A stretch of DNA of 64,000 bases from the NCBI RefSeq assembly GCF_030296595.1, contig NZ_AP027731.1, positions 1,798,001 through 1,862,000 of the forward strand, written 5' to 3'. Source of the DNA: Naasia aerilata (lineage in GTDB: Bacteria > Actinomycetota > Actinomycetes > Actinomycetales > Microbacteriaceae). This document shows, one piece after another, positions 37,221 to 45,163 of this stretch. How positions within the stretch are numbered: the stretch's first letter is position 1; each line of letters opens with the position of its first letter. Made by a program: the position numbers and the translations under genes. The notes below the pieces were generated by a model. It saw nothing but the letters and a program-made list of their open reading frames with translations, was not told the origin of the DNA and did no database searches.

Positions 37221-39098
37221 ATGCCGAGTCCTGAGGTGACGGCCACCGTCGTGCTGGCATCCGGACAGGTCGGAGAACCCCGGGAGCTCGGCTTCCAGGT
37301 CGATCTCGATCGCGCGCCGCGGCCTGACGGCGGCGACCGTGTCACCGCACGGGTCCACTACTCAGGCCGGCAGCCCGTCGTCGCCTGGCTCCGGTTCGCC
37401 GTGGCCGTCGCCGACTCCGATGATCCCTGGTGGCTGATCCCCGGCGCGTTCTACGGGGAGAACCGTCCGGCGGAGAACGACCGCGTCTTCCCGCGCTTCG
37501 AGATCGGCGCCACCTCGGCTGAGGACGCGGCGCGCATGGTGTCGTCGTCCTGGGACTTCCGCGCGGACCGGGCGGCGACGCCGGCCGTGTTCGCCTGGGC
37601 GGGGCCGGGCAGGGGCGGAGCCGCGGTCGCGACCGGCGAGCGGAGCGCTCTCGGCATCACCGGCGTCGGCTTCGGCCACGATGAGGGGGCCGACACAGCG
37701 ACCGTGCGCCTGACCTTCCCCTTCCGGGAAGGTCCGATCACCTACTACGGGGACGGGACGCCGCGTCCCGCGGAGGCCGCCGAGCACGAGTGGCAGCCCG
37801 GCGAGGAGGCAGCGGTCTCCTTCACGGTGCACGAGCTGCCGGCCGACCGGCACGCCTACGCGCCCGTGCTCCGCTCGCTGCACGCCGAGTCGAAGGCGGC
37901 GGCGCCGCTGCGACCCTGGGTGGAGATCGGAGAGGCCGCCGACCTCGCTGCGGAGGGGCTGCTCCGCTGGCACTTCGACCCCGACCCGGGTGTCCTGCTC
38001 GAGACGGTCGGGTTCGACCGGGAGGTCACCGGGCGGGACGGGAAGAGCGTCGACCGGCAGGCCATGCACATCGGCTGGGTCAGCGGCATCCCCTGGGCGT
38101 TCGCGCTCCTCGCCCACGGCCTGCGCTCCGGAAGCGAGGAGGAGGCCGATGCCGCGCGCCGCGTCCTCGACTTCTGCACCGCGGAGCTGTCGCCCTCCGG
38201 CACCTTCTGGGGCGTCTGGTACCGCGGAACGGGCTGGACCCAGAGCTGGACGCCGCTGAAGCGCGGGCTGCACTCCCGCACCCTCGCCGAGGCGACGCTC
38301 TTCCTCCTGCGCGCCTCCGCCGCCGAGCCGGGCCACGACCAATGGGACGCCGCGATCCGCTCAAACCTCGACGTGGTCGCCGGACGCCAGCGCGAGGACG
38401 GCAACCTCGGCTCCATCCACCACGCCGAGACCGGCGAGGTGCTCTCCTGGTCCGGGGCGTCCGGGCTCACCTGGATCGCCGCGCTCGTCGAGGCGGGAGG
38501 CGAGCGCTACCTCGACACAGCCCGGCGCGCAGGCGACTACTACGCGCGGTTCGTCGAGGCGGAGTATCTCAGCGGCGCCCCCGAGGACGTCGATCTCGCG
38601 CCCACCTCGGAGGACGGCTACGCCGCGGTGCTCGCCTACGTCGCCCTGCATCGGGCGACGGGGGAGGCCCGCTGGCTCGACCTCGCCCGGCGGAGCGCCG
38701 ACTGGATGCTCACCTTCCGCTACAGCTACGACGTCGGATTCGACGCGCACACCCTCCTCGGCCGCTACGACTTCGGCACCCGGGGAGCGGACCAGGCGTC
38801 GCCTTCCAACCAGCATCTGCACGCCTACGGCCTCGTCTGCACAGCCGAGCTCCTCGAGCTCACGGAGGCGACCGGCGACGAGCACTATCGCGAGCGGGCC
38901 GAGGAGAGCCTCGCCTGCTTCCGCCAGTTCGTGGCGCGCCAGGACGGCGACTTCAACGCCTACCGCGGCATGGTGAGCGAGCGGTACTACCAGACGTCGT
39001 GCTTCCAGCCGAAGGGCATGCTGCTCACGCTCTCGCACGCCTGGAGCGTGGGGGTGCTGCTGCTCGGCTGCGAGCAGGCGATCGCAAGCGGGGTCTAG
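37221..39098 (+). CDS. Six-hairpin (alpha/alpha barrel) glycosidase-like protein
   Basis: The product has 625 residues. The N-terminal ~225 residues are beta-rich. The rest contains repeated helix pairs typical of an (alpha/alpha)6 barrel: HIGWVSGIPWAFALLAHGL, GTFWGVWYRGTGWTQSWTP, EDGNLGSIHHAETGEVLSW, YAAVLAYVALHRATGEARWL and TSCFQPKGMLLTLSHAW. Conserved aromatic and acidic residues line these turns, as in six-hairpin glycosidases, but I cannot assign a CAZy family. The gene follows the GH38 mannosidase by 17 nt and closes the LacI-controlled unit. No signal peptide. It may trim a specific linkage in the same glycan. Confidence 0.75.
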   Translation: MPSPEVTATVVLASGQVGEPRELGFQVDLDRAPRPDGGDRVTARVHYSGRQPVVAWLRFAVAVADSDDPWWLIPGAFYGENRPAENDRVFPRFEIGATSAEDAARMVSSSWDFRADRAATPAVFAWAGPGRGGAAVATGERSALGITGVGFGHDEGADTATVRLTFPFREGPITYYGDGTPRPAEAAEHEWQPGEEAAVSFTVHELPADRHAYAPVLRSLHAESKAAAPLRPWVEIGEAADLAAEGLLRWHFDPDPGVLLETVGFDREVTGRDGKSVDRQAMHIGWVSGIPWAFALLAHGLRSGSEEEADAARRVLDFCTAELSPSGTFWGVWYRGTGWTQSWTPLKRGLHSRTLAEATLFLLRASAAEPGHDQWDAAIRSNLDVVAGRQREDGNLGSIHHAETGEVLSWSGASGLTWIAALVEAGGERYLDTARRAGDYYARFVEAEYLSGAPEDVDLAPTSEDGYAAVLAYVALHRATGEARWLDLARRSADWMLTFRYSYDVGFDAHTLLGRYDFGTRGADQASPSNQHLHAYGLVCTAELLELTEATGDEHYRERAEESLACFRQFVARQDGDFNAYRGMVSERYYQTSCFQPKGMLLTLSHAWSVGVLLLGCEQAIASGV

Positions 39099-39112
39099 CG
39101 GGACGAGGGGGT

Positions 39113-39478
39113 CTAGCGGGACCAGGCCCCGGCGCTCTGCGGCGTGTGGTTGACGCGGATCGGCCCGGTCGGCGGCGAGTGCGGGTCGGTCTCCGGAGGC
39201 TCCGGTGCAGGGCCGCGGCCCGTCAGCGGCGTGTGCGAGACGCGGATCGGCCCGGTCGGCGGGGAGTGCGGATCCTGCGCAGGCACCTGCGGGCGCCGCG
39301 TCGTCCCGCCTGCGGAGCCCGCCCACGGCTGCGGCGACGGCGCGACCGCCGGGGTGGCGTTCCGCGCCTTCCCGGTCACGATCAGGCGCACGAGGAGCAG
39401 CGACTGGGTCACCGCGGCGCCGAGCGACACGATGGACACCACGAGCAGCGCAGGGCTGGAGCCCCGCCGCCTGGTCAT
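39113..39478 (-). CDS. Small membrane-anchored protein with duplicated C-terminal motif
   Basis: The product has 121 residues. One N-terminal membrane helix (ALLVVSIVSLGAAVTQSLLL) follows a short basic start. The tail is Pro-rich and carries the motif DPHSPPTGPIRVxHTP twice, encoded by two nearly identical stretches near 39145 and 39237. No family is recognised. ATG at 39478 overlaps the stop of the upstream gene, so it is the last gene of a three-gene operon of small membrane proteins. The repeat may be a binding peptide for a partner, but that is speculation. Confidence 0.65.
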   Translation of the reverse strand: MTRRRGSSPALLVVSIVSLGAAVTQSLLLVRLIVTGKARNATPAVAPSPQPWAGSAGGTTRRPQVPAQDPHSPPTGPIRVSHTPLTGRGPAPEPPETDPHSPPTGPIRVNHTPQSAGAWSR

Positions 39479-40212
39479 TGCTCCGTCTTCCGCGTGCGGG
39501 GCGCCCGCTTCGGTGTGGTGGGCGCCTTCTGGTCGAGCGGGACGGCGCCGCTCTGCAGCGGCACGGTTGGCGCCTCGTGCGGGGCGGCATCCTCCGCGGA
39601 CACCGGCGTCATCACGACGGTCGGGGCGTCAGGGGTGGGCGGCGTGGGTCGTCCCGCGGCCGGCGCGGCAGCCGGAGCGGCCGGAGCCTGTCCAGCCGGA
39701 GCGGCGGCCGACGCTGCAGCGGCTGCACGCGGCGCGGGTTGCGGGGCAGCGGCCGGGCGCGACGCGGTGGTCTGCGGTGCCGCGGCCGGGCGCGAGGCGG
39801 GCTGCGGTGCTGCTGCCGGGCGCGAGGCGGCGGGCTGCGGAGCTGCAGCTGCAGCCGCAGGTGCGGCGGGCGCCGCGGACGGTCCGGGGCCCGCGACCAC
39901 GGTCGAGGCGGCCGCGGCGTGGGCGGACGCCGGAGGCGATGCCGGGTGCCCGGCGGGTGCCGCCGCTGCGGGTGCGGACGCCGCGGGTGCAGCAGGAGGG
40001 GTGGACGCTCCCGAGGGGCCCTGGTGGGCCACCGGGCGCGGACGCGGATCGTGCTGCTGCAGGTAGACCTGCGCCGCCTTCGTGCCGATGAGCAGGAAGC
40101 GGACGAGCAGCACCAGCACGCCGATGAGGGCGACCCAGAACAGGATCGAGAACCCCACGAACAGGATGCTCAGCGGATTGACCCCGCCGAAGCCGAACGG
40201 TCCATCAGTCAT
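39475..40212 (-). CDS. Membrane protein with long Ala/Pro-rich tail
   Basis: The product has 245 residues. A single N-terminal membrane helix (ILFWVALIGVLVLLVRFLLI) is followed by about 170 residues of Ala/Pro/Ser-rich sequence with SRPAAAPQ-type repeats, ending in a basic segment (KRAPRTRKTEQ). Such tails are usually extended and disordered. No enzyme motif. It overlaps both operon neighbours, starting eight bases inside the upstream gene. Role unknown. Confidence 0.7.
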   Translation of the reverse strand: MTDGPFGFGGVNPLSILFVGFSILFWVALIGVLVLLVRFLLIGTKAAQVYLQQHDPRPRPVAHQGPSGASTPPAAPAASAPAAAAPAGHPASPPASAHAAAASTVVAGPGPSAAPAAPAAAAAAPQPAASRPAAAPQPASRPAAAPQTTASRPAAAPQPAPRAAAAASAAAPAGQAPAAPAAAPAAGRPTPPTPDAPTVVMTPVSAEDAAPHEAPTVPLQSGAVPLDQKAPTTPKRAPRTRKTEQ

Positions 40213-40399
40213 TGCGGCCCTCCTTCATATCCTGGGACTCCTTGCGCACCGTCCCCACCGCAACAGCGAGGGTGAGCACGGAGGCGAGCACGCTGACGTA
40301 GAAGCGCCAGTCGCGCGGGCCCTGCGTTCCGGTGCGGAAGGTGCTGAAGGCACTGAACCCTGCGCTCAGGATCGAGCCGTTCAGAAAGTACTTCCGCAT
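40205..40399 (-). CDS. Small membrane protein
   Basis: The product has 64 residues from ATG at 40399, which has an AGGAGG site seven bases upstream; an ATG at 40420 lacks this. One membrane helix (FYVSVLASVLTLAVAVGTV) and a charged tail (RKESQDMKEGRND). First gene of the minus-strand trio. No family recognised. Confidence 0.65.
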   Translation of the reverse strand: MRKYFLNGSILSAGFSAFSTFRTGTQGPRDWRFYVSVLASVLTLAVAVGTVRKESQDMKEGRND

Positions 40400-40452
40400 G
40401 TTGAGTCCTCCTCGGATCACGGTACCCCCGCAGGATCCCCTATCGTCAGGCC

Positions 40453-41607
40453 GTGAGAACAGCGGTGGTGGGGGCGGTCCTCCTCGTGCTAGGGGCCGTC
40501 GCCGCGATCGTCCTCGGCCTTCCTGCGGAGGGCCTGGGCGTGCTCGCCGACCGCGTCTGGCCCGTGCTCCTGTTCGTGGTCGCCATCACGGTGGTGGCCG
40601 AGCTCGCGGACGCGGCGGGGATCTTCCGCGTCCTCGCCGGCCAGGCCGCCCGGCTCGGCCGCGGCCGGGCGCTCATCCTCTGGCTCCTCGTCGCGGCGCT
40701 GGCGACGGCCGGGTCCGTCCTGCTGTCGCTCGACACGGCGGCGGTGCTGCTCACCCCGGTGGTGGTGATCCTCGCCCGCTCGGTGGGGCTGTCGCCGATC
40801 CCGTTCGCGCTCACCACGGTCTGGCTCGCGAACACCGCGTCGCTGCTGCTCCCGGTGTCGAACCTCACCAACCTCCTCGCCGCGGGACTCCTCCCGGGGA
40901 ACGGCTCCCTCGCGTTCGCGAGCCGCACCGCGCTGCCGTGGGCCGTGTGCGTGGCCGTGCCCCTCCTCGTCCTGCTGGTCGTGTACCGGCGGCAGCTGAC
41001 CCAGCGCTACGAGCCCGCATATGCGCCGCCTCCGGAGGACCGCACCCTGTTCCGGATCGCCGCGGTCGTGCTCGCGGTGCTGATCCCGCTGCTGGTCTCC
41101 GGCATCCCGGTGTGGATCCCCGCACTCGCCGCCGCCGTCGTCCTCACCCTCGTGTTCGCCGTCCGGCGGCGAGACGTGCTGCGCCCCGGCCTCGTGCCGT
41201 GGGCGCTGCTGCTGTTCGCCTCCGGACTGTTCCTCGTCGTCGAGGTCGCGCACGAGCGAGGCCTGACGCCGATCGTGCGCGCCGTCGCGGGGACGGGCGA
41301 GGATCCGCTCGCCCTCCTCCGGCTGAGCGCGACAGGTGCGCTGGGCGCCAATCTCCTCGACAACCTCCCCGCCTACCTCGCGATCGAGCCGGCCGCCGAG
41401 TCGGGACGGCGGCTGGTCGCCCTCCTCATCGGCGTGAACGCCGGCCCGCTCATCACGCCGTGGGCCTCGCTCGCCACCCTGCTCTGGCACTCCCGGCTGA
41501 CCTCGCTGGGCGTCAGCGTGTCCTGGCCCCGGTACGCCGCCCTGGGACTCGTCGTGGTCCCGCTCACGGTCGTGGCCGCGACGCTGGTGTCCGCACTGGT
41601 GCCCTGA
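40453..41607 (+). CDS. ArsB/SLC13-type ion transporter family permease
   Basis: The product has 384 residues with about ten membrane helices. The segments LADAAGIFRVLAGQAARLG, LDTAAVLLTPVVVILAR, NTASLLLPVSNLTNLLAAGL and LLDNLPAYLAIEPA repeat the ion-transporter superfamily pattern (ArsB, NhaD, DASS): two inverted halves, each with a T-P or N-L-P motif. Neighbours give no hint of arsenic or other metals, so the substrate is open (arsenite, carboxylate or Na+). GTG at 40453 is six bases after a TATCGT -10 hexamer, so the message is probably leaderless. Confidence 0.82.
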   Translation: MRTAVVGAVLLVLGAVAAIVLGLPAEGLGVLADRVWPVLLFVVAITVVAELADAAGIFRVLAGQAARLGRGRALILWLLVAALATAGSVLLSLDTAAVLLTPVVVILARSVGLSPIPFALTTVWLANTASLLLPVSNLTNLLAAGLLPGNGSLAFASRTALPWAVCVAVPLLVLLVVYRRQLTQRYEPAYAPPPEDRTLFRIAAVVLAVLIPLLVSGIPVWIPALAAAVVLTLVFAVRRRDVLRPGLVPWALLLFASGLFLVVEVAHERGLTPIVRAVAGTGEDPLALLRLSATGALGANLLDNLPAYLAIEPAAESGRRLVALLIGVNAGPLITPWASLATLLWHSRLTSLGVSVSWPRYAALGLVVVPLTVVAATLVSALVP

Positions 41608-41675
41608 GGTCACGATTCGGCCGCAAGGGCCTTCGTCCCTGCCTGCCTGACCGATCGGACAGTTAGGCTTCCCGG

Positions 41676-42251
41676 GTGACCACCCCGTCCTCGGCGCTCG
41701 CCCTGCAGCGCATCGCGCTCCAGCAGTTCGCGACCCTCGGCTTCGCGGGCGCATCGATCGGCTCGATCGCCCAGGCGGCGGGGCTGGCGAAGTCGAGCGT
41801 GCTCTACCACTACGCCTCGAAGGAGGCGCTGCTGACGGCGGCAGTGCAGCCGGCCGTCGACGCGCTCGCGGCCGTGGTCGCCGGATACCCCGAGGGCGCG
41901 GGGGAGGAGGAGCGCGAGCGCTTCGTCGAGCGGTTCATCGACTTCCTCCTCGAGCACCGCCTCGCGGTCCACCTCTTCATCAACCAGGGTCAGTCCCTCT
42001 CCGGCATCCCCGTGCTCGGACGGGCCAACGCGCTCGTCCAGCGCTTCGGCGAGCTCGTGGCCGAGCGCATCCCGAGCACGGCCGACCGCATCCGCTTCGG
42101 CGTCGCGCTGGGCGGCGCCGCCTACACGCTCGTCGCCGCCGCCAACTGGTCGGCGGGCGAGGTGCCCGAGACCGCCGAGATCCGCGCGGCGCTGCTCGAC
42201 GCGGTGTCCTCCCTGCTCGGCCAGCCGGCGCGCGCTTCCGCCGCTCCCTGA
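41676..42251 (+). CDS. TetR-family regulator
   Basis: The product has 191 residues. The N-terminal helix-turn-helix reads FATLGFAGASIGSIAQAAGL then AKSSVLYHYASKEALL, the TetR signature. The C-terminal ligand domain is not specific. GTG at 41676 sits six bases after TAGGCT, so translation is probably leaderless. It precedes the MMPL and YhgE-type export genes in the same direction by 56 nt and is likely their local repressor. Confidence 0.9.
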   Translation: MTTPSSALALQRIALQQFATLGFAGASIGSIAQAAGLAKSSVLYHYASKEALLTAAVQPAVDALAAVVAGYPEGAGEEERERFVERFIDFLLEHRLAVHLFINQGQSLSGIPVLGRANALVQRFGELVAERIPSTADRIRFGVALGGAAYTLVAAANWSAGEVPETAEIRAALLDAVSSLLGQPARASAAP

Positions 42252-42307
42252 TCCGCATCCGCCCGGGCACCCGAACCCGGCTCCTTCTTCCCGACAGAAA
42301 GCACCCG

Positions 42308-45163
42308 ATGGCCACCCTCCTCTACCGACTCGGACGCTGGGCGTACTCGCGCCCCTGGCGCGTCGTCGTCGCCTGGCTCGTCCTCGTCGCAGCCGTCGCC
42401 GCCGCGGCGCTCACCCTGGGCGGCAAGACCCAGGAGTCCTACGCCATCCCGGGCACCGAGTCGCAGCGTGCGATCGACAAGCTCGACGCCGTGTTCCCGC
42501 AGACGGCGGGCGCGAGCGTGCAGGTCGTCGCGCAGGCGCCCGAGGGAGCGAGCGTCGAGGACGACCGGTACCGGTCCGTGATCGAGACGATGTCCGGCGA
42601 GCTGGAGTCGGTCGACGGCGTCGAGGCCGTCTCGTCGCCCTACTCCGACTACGCCGTCGACGCCATCTCCGACGACGGCCGGGTCGCCATCATCCAGGTC
42701 ACCCTGTCGGCGAACTCCGAGGACGTGAGCCAGAGGACGCTGGACGACGTCCTGGCCACCGCGGAGCCCGCTCGGGATGCCGGCATGACGGTCGAGTTCG
42801 GCGGCCAGGTGTTCCAGGACACGAGCTTCGGCATCACCATCACCGAGGCGTTCGGCGTGCTCTTCGCGGCCGTCGTGCTCATCATCGCGTTCGGCTCCCT
42901 GCTCGCGGCGGGATTCCCGCTGCTCGGCGCGCTGCTCGGCGTCGGCCTCTCCATCGGCGCCATCACGGCGCTCGCCTCCGTCGTCACCGTCGGCAGCAGC
43001 GCGCCTGCTCGCGCTCATGATCGGCCTCGCGGTGGGCATCGACTACTCCTCTTCATCGTGTCCCGGCACCGCAACCAGCTGGCCACCGGCATGGACCCGC
43101 GGGAGTCGGCCGCCTCCGCGATCGCCACGGCGGGCAGCGCCGTCGTGTTCGCGGGGCTCACGGTGATCATCGCCCTCCTCGGCCTCCTCGTCGTCGGCAT
43201 CCCGTTCCTCTCGGTCATGGGGGTCGCCGCGGCCGGCGCCGTGCTCGTGTCGGTCCTCGTCGCGGTCACGCTCGTCCCGGCGCTGCTCGGCCTGGCGGGA
43301 CGGCGGCTCGCGCCGAAGGAGGGGTCGCGCGCGGCTCGCCGGGCGCTCGCCGCCTCGTCCGACTCCCCGGACGCGAAGCCGTCGTTCGGCACGCGCTGGG
43401 TGCGGCTGGTCCTCAAGGCTCCGATCGTCGCAGTGATCCTCGTGGTCGGCCTGCTCGGCGCCCTGCTGATCCCCGCCCTCCAGCTGCAGCTGAGCCTGCC
43501 GGACAACGGATCTCAGCCGAAGGCCTCCACTCAGCGCCAGGCGTACGACCTGGTCGCGGACGCGTTCGGCCCCGGCCGCAACGGACCGCTCATCGTGCTC
43601 GTCGACATCACGCAGACGACCGACGTGCTCGACGACCTGGAGAGCATCCGGCAGCGTCTGCAGGACCTCGACGACGTGAGCGCCGTGGGTCCCGGCACCC
43701 CGAACCCGTCGGTGGACACCGCGATCCTCCAGGTGATCCCGAAGAGCGCGCCCGACTCGCCCACCACGACAGCGCTCGTGCAGAAGATCCGCAGTCTCGC
43801 CCCGTCCATCGAGGACGAGTTCGGCACGCCCATCGCGGTCACCGGCACGACCGCCGTGATGATCGACATCTCGTCGACGCTCGGTCGCGCGCTGATCCCG
43901 TTCGCCGCCATCGTCGTGGGGCTGTCGATCCTGCTTCTCATGATGGTGTTCCGGTCGCTGTTCGTGCCGATCAAGGCCGCCCTCGGGTTCCTGCTCTCGG
44001 TCATCGGCTCGTTCGGCGTCGTCGTCGCGGTGTTCCAGCTCGGCATCGGCGCGGACCTCATCGGCGCGGAGCCCGGACCGATCCTCAGCTTCCTGCCGAT
44101 CCTCCTCATCGCGGTGCTCTTCGGCCTCGCCATGGACTACGAGGTGTTCCTCGTCAGCGGAATGCGCGAGGCCTACGTGCACACGGGCGATGCCCGGCGC
44201 TCCATCGAGCTGGGGTTCTCGCACGCGGCGCGCGTCGTGACCGCGGCGGCCCTCATCATGTTCTTCGTCTTCTTCGCGTTCGTTCCCGAGGGGGCGGGCG
44301 TCATCAAGCCCATCGCCCTCGCGCTCGCCGCCGGTGTGGCGTTCGACGCGTTCCTCGTCCGCATGACGCTGGTGCCCGCGGCGATGGCGCTCGCCGGGCG
44401 GGCAGCGTGGTACTTCCCGCGATGGCTCGCGAAGGCGCTGCCGAACGTCGACATCGAGGGCGAGAGCCTCGGCGAGCACCGGTCCGGGCTCGAGTGGGCG
44501 CGCGGTCATGACGGCGCCGCGGTCACCGCGGACCGGCTCGAGACGCCGGCCTCCACCGTCCCCCTGAGCGTCGAGGTCCCGGTCGGCGGCACCGCCGTGC
44601 TCGTCGGGCCGGTCGGCGAGCGGAGGGCCATGCTCGCGACGCTCTCCGGGAGGCTCCCCGCCGCGGGCGGACGCGCTCAGGTCCTCGGCCTTCCGCTGCC
44701 GAGCGACGCGACCGCGGTCGCACGGCGCATCGCGCTCGTCGACGCGTCCCCCGAGGGCGGCTCTCCCGTCGGCGACCTGCTCGGCGAGCGGCTCGCCCTC
44801 TCGCGGCCGCCGTTCGGCAGCCGGCGCAAGTCGGCCGCAGTCATCCTCGACCGGATCGGCTCCGCCCTCGAGGCCGAGGGACTGCCCCGCGTCGGAGAGA
44901 GCGACCGGATGACGGGCCTGCTGCCCGAGCAGCGCATCGCCGTCGCCCTCGGACTCGGCATGGCCTCAGGCGTGGAGGCCGCCGCGCTCGACCTGGGGGA
45001 GCTCGAAGGCCGCCACCTCGAGCGCGCCCTCCGCGTCGCCGACGCCGTCGTCCTCCCCTCGATGTCCCTCCTCCTCGGCGCCCCGGCCGAGCCGCACCCC
45101 GAAACCCGATCCGGCCGCCCCCTCGTCGTGGCCTCCCTCAGCCGAAAGGCCGTCCTCTCGTGA
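42308..45163 (+). CDS. MMPL-family exporter fused to a degenerate ABC-ATPase-like domain
   Basis: The product is about 951 residues. Two RND-like halves each contain an extracellular loop and helix bundles (FGVLFAAVVLIIAFGSLLAA; SFLPILLIAVLFGLAMDYEVFLVSGMREAY). From ~745 on there is a cytosolic domain like an ABC ATPase but altered: the Walker A position reads LVGPVGERRAMLATLSGRLP, the signature region GLLPEQRIAVALGLGMASGV and the Walker B ALDLGELEG, so ATP hydrolysis is unlikely. About 15 codons at 43003-43048 are out of frame (expected SSAPLLALMIGLAVGIDYSL), returning to frame afterwards. MMPL proteins use proton force to export lipids or drugs. Stop overlaps the next start (GTGA). Confidence 0.88.
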   Translation: MATLLYRLGRWAYSRPWRVVVAWLVLVAAVAAAALTLGGKTQESYAIPGTESQRAIDKLDAVFPQTAGASVQVVAQAPEGASVEDDRYRSVIETMSGELESVDGVEAVSSPYSDYAVDAISDDGRVAIIQVTLSANSEDVSQRTLDDVLATAEPARDAGMTVEFGGQVFQDTSFGITITEAFGVLFAAVVLIIAFGSLLAAGFPLLGALLGVGLSIGAITALASVVTVGSSAPARAHDRPRGGHRLLLFIVSRHRNQLATGMDPRESAASAIATAGSAVVFAGLTVIIALLGLLVVGIPFLSVMGVAAAGAVLVSVLVAVTLVPALLGLAGRRLAPKEGSRAARRALAASSDSPDAKPSFGTRWVRLVLKAPIVAVILVVGLLGALLIPALQLQLSLPDNGSQPKASTQRQAYDLVADAFGPGRNGPLIVLVDITQTTDVLDDLESIRQRLQDLDDVSAVGPGTPNPSVDTAILQVIPKSAPDSPTTTALVQKIRSLAPSIEDEFGTPIAVTGTTAVMIDISSTLGRALIPFAAIVVGLSILLLMMVFRSLFVPIKAALGFLLSVIGSFGVVVAVFQLGIGADLIGAEPGPILSFLPILLIAVLFGLAMDYEVFLVSGMREAYVHTGDARRSIELGFSHAARVVTAAALIMFFVFFAFVPEGAGVIKPIALALAAGVAFDAFLVRMTLVPAAMALAGRAAWYFPRWLAKALPNVDIEGESLGEHRSGLEWARGHDGAAVTADRLETPASTVPLSVEVPVGGTAVLVGPVGERRAMLATLSGRLPAAGGRAQVLGLPLPSDATAVARRIALVDASPEGGSPVGDLLGERLALSRPPFGSRRKSAAVILDRIGSALEAEGLPRVGESDRMTGLLPEQRIAVALGLGMASGVEAAALDLGELEGRHLERALRVADAVVLPSMSLLLGAPAEPHPETRSGRPLVVASLSRKAVLS

